Positions 56,223 to 64,000 of a stretch of 64,000 bases of DNA are shown here, one piece after another. The translations under genes were made by a program, and so were the position numbers. The notes beneath the pieces are model-generated. The model was not told the origin of the DNA and ran no database searches. It saw only the letters and a list, made by a program, of their open reading frames with translations. The stretch comes from Hirsutella rhossiliensis (lineage: Eukaryota; Ascomycota; Sordariomycetes; Hypocreales; Ophiocordycipitaceae): NCBI RefSeq assembly GCF_020360975.1, contig NW_025408670.1, positions 868,001-932,000 on the forward strand. The letters are read 5' to 3'. Each line of letters opens with the position of its first letter. The first letter of the stretch is position 1.

Positions 56223-58848
56223 GATTGGTCCATATCCACGAGTGTTGCAAGCGAGAGCAAGCGGTCGCCGGCGTTACAGAGAGGATATCCCATGCGCGTT
56301 GATTTTGACGGGTGCCATTTACACGACGGCTTACACATGTCTCCTCCTACCCCTCGACAGAGGAGGCTCTGATACCCATGCCCCTTAAGGACAATAACGA
56401 GAGAATACACACGAAGAATTCAAACCAGTGTCTTGCGCTGCGAAAGTTTTGTAATGAGCACAAGCACGAAAACCATGGAGTGAAGAAAGAGGCGAGGATT
56501 ACTTTCAATTGTTGATCTTTGAAGGCCTCATAAGGGAGACTGTGGTTATGCCCTACATCTTGTGCCCAGATTGTATCAGCTGTCCATGGCTGTCACAGCA
56601 CAGCCGCTGACATAGCTCCTTCAAAGCCATATACTATCAAATCAGTTATCGGTACGGCTAAAGACTTGTACTTTATATACGGCCTTTCACTCATTTCCTC
56701 GTGCATGCTGGTCGTGATTCCAGTAATTGCGAGTTGGTCGGGAAACCGCAAATGCTTAACGCCGGATATTCAGGCTTTACAGGTTACAATGTATGATTGT
56801 ATAGCAAAACCCATCAAACCTGATTGAACAAGTGGCAATCTAGCTGCTCTGAGATTCGATTACTCAGTTTGAAAACCATGATTTACGCCTGGTCCTGTTT
56901 GTGTGTGGCACCTGCAAGTAGGAACAGTCGCTTTTGTCCTCAGCACGAGAAGATAGTCATAGACCGCCATGTGGCTAGGCTACCCGAAGGCCTGCAGTAC
57001 CACCTTTGCCCCATTCGTGAGTTCTCCGATTTTTGATTCTCCCCTCACGATCCTGGGAGGTGGATGCATAACCCTTGGCAAGGTGTGCAAACACAAGCCG
57101 ATTACCATCGGCCCAGTCCACGTAGCGTTTCGAAGCCGAGTGCGTCAAGAGGTTACGGGTTTCATGGCGAGCTACTTTGTTGGCAGGCCGTAGCTAGCTC
57201 AACGTGCTTGAAAGGGGCCCCATACTTTGGTGACCGGAGTACCATCTGTGGTTTCCGCCTGAAAGAGCACCTCTGAGCGCTCAGGCTCGGAAATTTTTGT
57301 CCCTAAAAGAGCACAACCTCTGGTGTACAGTAGAAGCTGGGGTTTATCTCGGTGACGACCTTGCCCATCCCGGTGCTGTATGCCAAGGCGACATGACCGA
57401 CGTCGGTGTGTGGTGCTGCAGCTCTCATGGCTTTGATCGTCTTGCTAGTAGGCTCCTTCTTAGCCACGTCGACCTCCTCGGTGACGAACAGCCGTCCGCC
57501 GAGTTGGACCCTGGTGCTAAAGAATTCGCCTTCAAAGCAGCCTTCCGAGAAGGCACACCATAGTGATCAAGAAATGAAGTAAAGTCGACTTTATCCTGGA
57601 TTTTCCAAGTCGGAATCGCACTACTCAGTAAGTTCCAAGTTGTCCTTGTCCAAGAAAGCCGTGACACAAGGAACCAACTTGGTCAGTATACATGCAGGGC
57701 AACGAAGGTGGAGGACTGATCTCCACTTACACTGTATGCAGCTGTCACTTTTTCTTGCCTGTCGAAGCGCAGCTGGCCGTTTCCTCGAGCTCGGGCACAT
57801 GTCTGTGGTAATGCTAGCGTATTATCGGAATGAAGTCTCAGCCAAGCTGTGTGGATGGCAGGGCCAGACACTTTGCGGACGAGAAGTGCTGGCTCGAGCT
57901 GGTACTCGATTAGCGCAGGTAAGATAGACGACTCAGAATCGAGGGCGCCATACCAACGGAGCCCGCTGTGGAATCATTTGCTTGTGAAAATATACATCGA
58001 AGATGGTTACGTCCTGATCAGCGGTAGTCTTTGGGACAAGCTAGAAAAGATCTCGTCGCATGAAAGACATGGCAGCCATTAACTGAGGATATTCAGGCAC
58101 TCCTTAATCGAGCAGGAGTCCGGCACGAGGCCGCCTTCCTTGGAGCAGAAGGGAAGGCACTAGCTTTGAACAACATTTGCTCAAAAGAATTTGTACACTC
58201 GAGTCCGCACATTTATTTGATTTGCGATGGACCTTCAATGGGCTTTCCAAGTTCCGCGAGTATGGTATCTTCGAGAGATACTCTTGCCACAGGCGCAAAA
58301 AATATTCTTTCCGCACGGTGCCGTCCGTGAGCTGAATCCGGGCAGAAACGACTGTCATTGTGGTAGATCGTAGATGGTAACAAGATGGCTGGGGACTGTA
58401 TCTATGCTATAGACAGGAACCGGGACACTACGGTTGGATCACTTAGCTCACGAGGATCACAGTCCGATCAATCCTCACAGCTCATCTTGGATCCACCTGG
58501 GTCACCCTACAACCCTGGCGATCCGATGCGCTGGCTCAACGTTCCAATCACTCACTTATCCGAGTTGCATTGGACCTTTCTCGCGGCCCCTAGATTCGGT
58601 AAAAGCAAGTATGTCGCTGGTCTATAGGTGGAATCTAACTAAGCGAATTAGGCCAGCTAGGTTCGCCCTAAACAGGACGACTCTCTCCGTGAATTCCTTA
58701 TTATACATTAAACAATTCCTTGTCTTACTATAGAGTCCTCGTGTAATCCAGCGCCATGGCTTTAATAGGAATAAATTAGCCAAGCCCTCTCAGCAAGAAA
58801 TACTTCGCTTAGTCTTTTTCTCAGACCAACTCTAATTCCCGTTTCACC
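56223..58848. other. Gene-poor region with decayed coding sequence
   Basis: About 2.6 kb. On the minus strand, two stretches look coding: 58358-58104 (starts MTVVSARIQLTDGTVRKEYF) and about 57553-57298 (AFSEGCFEGEFFSTRVQLGG ... EVDVAKKEPTSKTIKAM ... GKVVTEINPSFY, then stop). Between them stops and frame changes interrupt any single frame, and no set of introns was found that joins them. They may be pieces of one broken or poorly resolved gene. No family is recognised. The rest has no supported feature. Confidence 0.4.
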
Positions 58849-59429
58849 ATGAAGGTCGAGGCTTTATCAGTCGCGTTCGGCTTTGCGGCCGGCACCATTG
58901 CCAAGACCGCCCACGACTTTGTGCCGCAGATTGGTCCCTAGAAATTCAAGGCCTGCTATACCGATAACAGCAACAAGCGGACCCTGCCCTTCGTCCAGCA
59001 ACCCGGCAATTTGCTCCCGTCGACATACACCGATATATGCCAGGATAATGGCTATACGGTGGCCGGTATGAAAAATGGCAACGAGTGTCACTGCGGCCAC
59101 CCGGAGGAGATCGTTTCCTCCGGGGCTAAGATTGTTGACCTGAGTCAGTGCAATAAGGGCTGCGACGGCGATGGATCGGATAACTGCGGCGGCGACTTGC
59201 GCATCACGATATACTTCCTTAAGCAGTAGAAATACAAGCCCAGACCACATCCACGAAGCATCAAGACGACGACGACGACGATGATGATGATGACGAGCAT
59301 CACCACAAGCACCCCAAGCATCACCCTAAGAAGCACTCCAAGAACCCTAAGAAGCACCCCAAGAAGCACCCCAAGCACCACCACCACGATGGTGACGATG
59401 ACGGCGACGACGGCGGCTACAACGGCTAG
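58849..59429 (+). pseudogene. WSC-domain protein, decayed by point mutation
   Basis: ATG at 58849 follows a normal leader. A signal-peptide-like start (MKVEALSVAFGFAAGTIA) leads into a WSC domain: FKACYTDNSNKRTL, YTDICQDNGYTVAGMKNGNECHCG, QCNKGCDGDGSDNCGGDLRITIY, with the usual Cys pattern. Codon 31 (58939-58941) is TAG where the family has Trp before KFKxCY, and a second TAG (59227-59229) follows YFLKQ. The natural continuation, an Asp/His/Lys-rich tail (EHHHKHPKHHPKKHSK, ending GDDGGYNG at about 59429), is in another frame, so a shift is also present. WSC domains bind carbohydrate and are found in cell-wall sensors and secreted proteins. TGG to TAG is what RIP produces, and the gene adjoins a RIP island. 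Confidence 0.8.
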
Positions 59430-60779
59430 AGCTGGAACCAGACTCGGGCCGTTAAATGCGACGTCCTCCGTTACAAAATGCATTAAATCTAGATACGGAG
59501 CTATTAGAGGTAGGGGATAGGCTCGGTTAGAATCCTCATGCTTAATAGAGGCTATGCCAATCGCCGGTTAAGTTAGCAAAATATTAGAAAGGGCCTAGGT
59601 CGTTTGGAACACGTGGCCTAGCCCTGCCCATCCTCAGACTCCAATTCCCCAATCAAGTGTCTAATTATTACCCAGAGTGCTTAGCCTGGTTCCATTCGGA
59701 GCGGCCCGAGACGAACCGCCCAGTGAAAATACCAGTAGCGTTCACTCCCAGTAAATGTCTCAGCTCTACGGATAGTATAGATCTAAAGGTGAATTTCAAG
59801 AAGCCCCAAGGGCCGTGGTCGGCGTCAACGTTGGTAGTGGCTTTGCTATGAGTTCCCTACGCAAATCAGATAGATAGGGAACTCGACGTATGCGTTGCTC
59901 TTAAGCAGAGGCTTAAGAGCATAGTAGAAGAAATAGGGGCTTAGGAAGGTGAATTTAGTGATATATATCTTTATCTATCTATTAGGATAATGTAAGAAGG
60001 TATAAGCAATAAGCGTAGAATCGGGTAATCGATAACGTAAGCGGAAAGATCGGTCGAAGGAGTATAGGGTAGGATTTCGTCCGGAATTTATAACGAGTAT
60101 ATAAGGGGCTAAATAATATATTAAAAGAATAGCGTTGCAAAGGATGCTTATAAACTTACTTATTCTATCTACTACTCCTAGGGAAATCCTTCGTCTTTTA
60201 TAGACTATTGCTCGCCTACTAGTAGACTAATTAGTTAGCTTTCTAGTATATTCTATAGTGCTTAAAAAGCTCTATCTATAGTATATCTTCCTAACTTAGT
60301 AGGTGGTCTAATTATAACGTAATAGTTAACGTAAGACTATAGGTTCTAGTATAAGTAGTAGATTTAACTAGAATATTCTATACCCTACCTATTCTTATAT
60401 CATAGATATCTTTAGAACTACTAGGCTAAAATAAGCAATAAGGTATTCGTTCTACTTATAATTAACTTATATATTTTATATAAAAACTTTTTACGATACT
60501 AATACGCGCCTATAGCGGGTTTATATCGCGACTAAAATACTAACTAATACTAGGAATTAATTTAGCGGTATTAATTACCCTAAATAACGATACTACGCCG
60601 AGGCTAAGGGGTAGGTAGACGCGGTGGCGGCCCTCGACGCACCGGGCTCGACTAGAGCGCGTGGCGCGAGGAGACGCCACCCGAATTTATGCACCCCGAT
60701 AGGGCGAGTCAATAAACCCGAAGCAGCGATACGATACCTGCCCGGGCGCCGAGCGACCCCGTAGAAAAAGTAGCATACG
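59430..60779. other. AT-rich RIP-affected DNA flanking the retrotransposon
   Basis: Progressively TpA-rich sequence with few CpA/TpG dinucleotides, especially from about 59880. No readable gene. The part from about 60560 becomes GC-richer again and may be the 5' end of the retroelement. Confidence 0.6.
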
Positions 60780-61980
60780 ACGAACTCGCGGGCTTTATCC
60801 TAAGCGTATAGTTCGGTAGGGTATAGGCAGTAGTCGAATAGCTCTCTAGGGCGAAGAGCCGCGCCGGTAGCGCGTCGTCGGCGGTGCTCTACGCGGATAA
60901 GAACTTTAAGATAATAATCCGGGAAGCAATTAAGGAGGCTATTAAGGAAGAACTCCGCTTAGGCGTTGCTTTAGGCCCGGAGGGCCTAAAGCGAACTTAG
61001 GCCGCGGTCGTAGCTAAGACTAGGGGACCGACCTAATATAAAGCCGCGGTAAAATAGGTCCTACCGCGCTATAAACGCGAAATTATTATAGTCCCTACTA
61101 AGGCATTGCCCGAAATCCTAGGCCGCGAACTAAAGGATATAGTAAAGGCGGTAAATACGGCCTTAAAGACCACGAGCGCTATAGCGGCGAGGCGCCTCTA
61201 AAGCGGGGATATCGCGGTTATATTTAATACCTCGGCGAGAGCCTACTAGAGGGACTAAGGCTAGGTTAAGGCCGCGTTTAGACTAGAGGCTACGATTACC
61301 CGCCGCGCGTATACGGTAGTCGCTAAGAATATCCCCTTAAGGGTAACGACGGTAGATAGGGAGCGACTACTCTACGAGATTATAGAGGTAAATAAAGTCG
61401 AGGTCCTTTAGGCCTAGGCGCTATACCCCTAATCTAAGATATCGACGGCGATAACTATACTTATTAGGGTTAGTAGCCTAGAAGAGGCTAATAGGCTTTA
61501 TAACCTAGGCCTAGTCCTTAAAATATAAATCTTTTAATATAAACCCTATAATAAGTTAGTCTAACTATAAAGATACTATAATTACTATAGGTACGGCTAT
61601 ATTGCTAGGCGGTATATATCGATATAACTTTATAGCTAATATAGGAGTATAGTATATAATAAGGGCGAGGATAAATATAGGGCTAAGAAGGGCGAAATCC
61701 CCTATAACTACGTCTTATACTAAGGAGACTACTTATTATAGACCTAAACTTACCCTATAGTAAATAAAGCCTAGGAAAAGGTAAGGGAAAACTACCTACG
61801 ATAACCTTAATAGTTCGTAAACTCTTAGACTTACGCCGAGTAATAAGTACTACCTACCGTCGAAACCTAAGGCGTCCTTAAGCCGCTTATAGTCTAAAAG
61901 CGGGGACCGGGTAGACCGCGCTAGGATAAGAGGTCGAGCTTAAGATACCCGCCGGCTAATAGGGCTAGGGAGGCTAAACC
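60780..61980 (+). pseudogene. LINE ORF1 (gag-like, zinc-knuckle) relic
   Basis: Readable blocks include RRAYTVVAKNIPLRVTTVDR-like sequence near 61290-61370 (start uncertain), SLEEANRLYNLGLVL near 61480-61530, and zinc knuckles from about 61570 (YYNYYRYGYIARRY), in which Cys and His codons (TGY, CAY) have become Tyr (TAY), exactly the change RIP makes. Further mutated knuckle positions follow to about 61760. ORF1 proteins of this group bind the element's RNA. Confidence 0.75.
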
Positions 61981-62079
61981 GAGCACGAACGATATTTATA
62001 GGTATAGTAGATAGAGAAGCACTAAGAGATAGAGCGCCTCTTTCCTTATATAAACGAACCCCTTTACCCCGACCCTACC

Positions 62080-64000
62080 TATATATAACTAAAAGTACTA
62101 TACTAGAATATATAGAAGAGATATAAGCTAGCTTAGTTAGCGCTTTACTACTAGGCTAGCTTCGACCTAATAGTATTATAGGAAGTAGAAGCTACGCTAG
62201 GAAGCGGGGCCCTACCCCTTAGAGCGGCGCCTTATAGCTTAGTTTATAAGGAGGGGAGGTACGCGCTATATATATATAAAAGGCTCGGGCTAGGGATATA
62301 GTCGCCCCGGTTTAGACTAGACTAAAGCGAGGTAATTTTCGGGGATAGTACTAAACTAAGAGCGATTTACTTACTACTAGGAGCCGCGAGGGCTAGGGCG
62401 TTACGGGACCTAAGCGTAATTAAACCGGAGCACCCTATAATAATAGTAAGGGACTTTAATATCTACTACCCGCTCTAAGATAGATATAATAGAACCTTAG
62501 ACGGGGCGATATAACTTATATAGGAGGCGATAAGACTATAACTCGAACTCGCTACCTTAAGAGGGGAGTATATAAGATTTTTCTATAGCTAAAAAGATAG
62601 CACTATCGACCTAGCTTAGGCAACGCTAGAGACTAAGATATAGTATACCGGGCCCAACCTAGACCTATCTAGGTTAGACTATATCCCTTAGACTATTATA
62701 CTATAGGTTAATACCTAGGCCTAGGCGCCTAAACTAGCCCTAAGGTAGAAAGAAGTAGAAGTAAAGCTAGTTAAAGCTAAGACTATATCTTAGCTAAGGC
62801 TATTTTAGCTAACGCTCTAAACGCCTAAGGATATCGACCGGGACCTAGACTATATCTTTACTACCTTTATATAGATCGCGAAAGCTATAGTTCTATACTA
62901 AGGGCGAGCATTACCTAGGGGCAACGTATAGTTTACCCTAGAGGTAGGAAGGGTAATAAGGGAAGCTAAGAAGGCAAGGAGGAAGTATAGGCGAGAAAGG
63001 AGTAAGGCGAACTAAGAAGACCTATACGAGGCGACTATAGCTTAGAAGTAGACCGTCCGCGAGGCGAGGAGGGCCTACTAGCGCGAGTTCCTAGAGGAAT
63101 TTAGCGCGGATAATACTAAGCTCTAGAATATAGAGAGGTAGGCTAGACTCCGTAGTAGGCTACTATTAAAACTAACCTATATCCCGCCGCTAGTTAAGGA
63201 GGGCGAGGACCGACTAATAGAAACCTTCGAAGGGAAGGCCTAGATACTAGCCGCTAAGTTCTTCCTACTAAAGGCTAGCACGACTTAAGGGCTACCCCGG
63301 CCTATAGCTAAGGCGACCCTTATAGTTAACTAATAGATCTAACTAGCCGACGTTACGGCAGCGCTAAGTAAGATAGTAAGCTAGAAAGCGGTAGGACTAG
63401 ACGGCGTCCCCCTAAGGTTTATTAAGAAGTACGGACTAGCCCTAGTCTAGCGACTAGCTATAATCTTTAACGCTTATACCTAACTTTTATATTTCCTAGG
63501 CCGGTTCTATAGCGCGAACGTAGTAGTAATTTAAAAGCCTAGTAAGAGGCTAGAAGCCTACCGTATAGTAGGGGGATAGAGACCTATTTCCCTCCTACTT
63601 ATAGTAGGGAAAGTACTTAAGTAGATACTAGCCTAAAGGATCGCGGGGGTAGCGGAAGCGAACGATATCCTACTAGAAGGATAAATAAGGAATAGGAGGG
63701 AACGCTTTATAGAGGCGGCGATCCTACTAGTAACGGAACTAGTACGTACGACCTAGGCCTATAAGGGCATCGTATCGTTCCTATAGCTAGATATTAAGAG
63801 CGTATTTAATATAGTTAACTATAATAAGCTTATAAGGGAACTAAAGCTTAGGGGATACCCTAGATAGCTTATAAGCTTAATATAGAGCTTTATAAGTAAT
63901 AGAAGATCGACCTTTTACTTTAATAGGAGGACCTCGGAACTAACTTAGGTGCTATCGGGAGTCCCCTAAGGCTCCCCCTTATCCCCGATCCTATTCCTAT
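62080..64000 (+). pseudogene. LINE ORF2 (endonuclease-reverse transcriptase) relic, partial
   Basis: An APE-type endonuclease is recognised by IIIVRDFNIYYPL near 62440-62475 (family GDFNxHHPxW) and the later LDYIP segment. The reverse transcriptase starts near 63200: KAVGLDGVPLRFIKKYG (about 63385-63435), RPISLLLIVGKVLK (about 63580-63620), LDIKSVFNIVNYNKLI (about 63790-63835) and SGVP-stop-GSPLSPIL (about 63955-63995). Most Trp and Gln positions are TAG or TAA. The YADD box is not reached. Confidence 0.85.

Larger units (their letters stand above)
60780..64000 (+). mobile_element. Tad1/CgT1-like non-LTR retrotransposon (LINE), RIP-mutated, 3' end outside window
   Basis: Plus strand. Two successive frames can be followed through many TAG/TAA codons: a gag-like ORF1 ending near 61950, then ORF2 with an endonuclease followed by a reverse transcriptase that runs off the right edge. 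CpA and TpG are almost absent and TpA is extremely common, as expected from C-to-T RIP on both strands. Frameshifts are few, so decay was mainly by RIP. Left border uncertain; no poly-A end is seen because the element continues beyond 64000. Confidence 0.85.

Overview
The window looks like a piece of a filamentous ascomycete genome, most likely a Sordariomycete and plausibly Hypocreales. The reasons are short 45-95 bp introns with GTRNGT donors and CTRAY-like branch points, GC-rich genes, Zn2Cys6 regulators, a highly reducing polyketide synthase (HR-PKS), and a terminal TpA-rich island with the signature of repeat-induced point mutation (RIP). Gene identities were read from protein motifs only; no database search was run.

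Layout. 1-36,984 is a conserved core block, mostly housekeeping genes: p24 cargo receptor (partial, -), SWC4 (+), a Zn2Cys6/hexapeptide-acetyltransferase fusion (+), a Zn2Cys6 regulator (-), a mitochondrial PPR protein (-), the splicing factor Cwf18/CCDC12 (+), a CCHC zinc-knuckle protein (-), an R3H-SUZ protein (+), eIF3f (-), UTP25 (+), mitochondrial ribosomal protein bL17m (-), MICOS subunit Mic12 (+), porphobilinogen synthase (+) and an acyltransferase-3 membrane protein (+). Several are head-to-head pairs sharing 370-400 bp promoters. Two long stretches (about 2.4-8.5 kb and 31.7-35.3 kb) hold no recognisable gene.

37,821-51,240 is a small secondary-metabolism locus: an 11-exon HR-PKS (KS-AT-DH-MT-ER-KR-ACP, about 2,588 aa, minus strand), a divergent rhodopsin/PTH11-like seven-helix membrane protein, an HSL-type alpha/beta hydrolase that could release or tailor the polyketide, and a degenerate acyl-carrier-protein fragment from a second, lost PKS.

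51.4-59.5 kb is gene-poor, with small secreted or basic proteins, unrecognised decayed coding sequence and a WSC-domain pseudogene carrying a TAG where Trp is expected. 59.5-64.0 kb is a strongly RIP-mutated island containing a Tad1/CgT1-like non-LTR retrotransposon (gag-like ORF1 with mutated zinc knuckles, endonuclease and reverse transcriptase), cut by the window edge.

The most unusual signals are: (1) a 51-nt intron in the zinc-knuckle gene that restores a perfect CX2CX4HX4C knuckle only if its borders are AT...AC; (2) a transcription factor fused to a maltose-acetyltransferase-like domain whose expected catalytic His is Leu; (3) a stray ACP relic that points to a formerly larger polyketide cluster.
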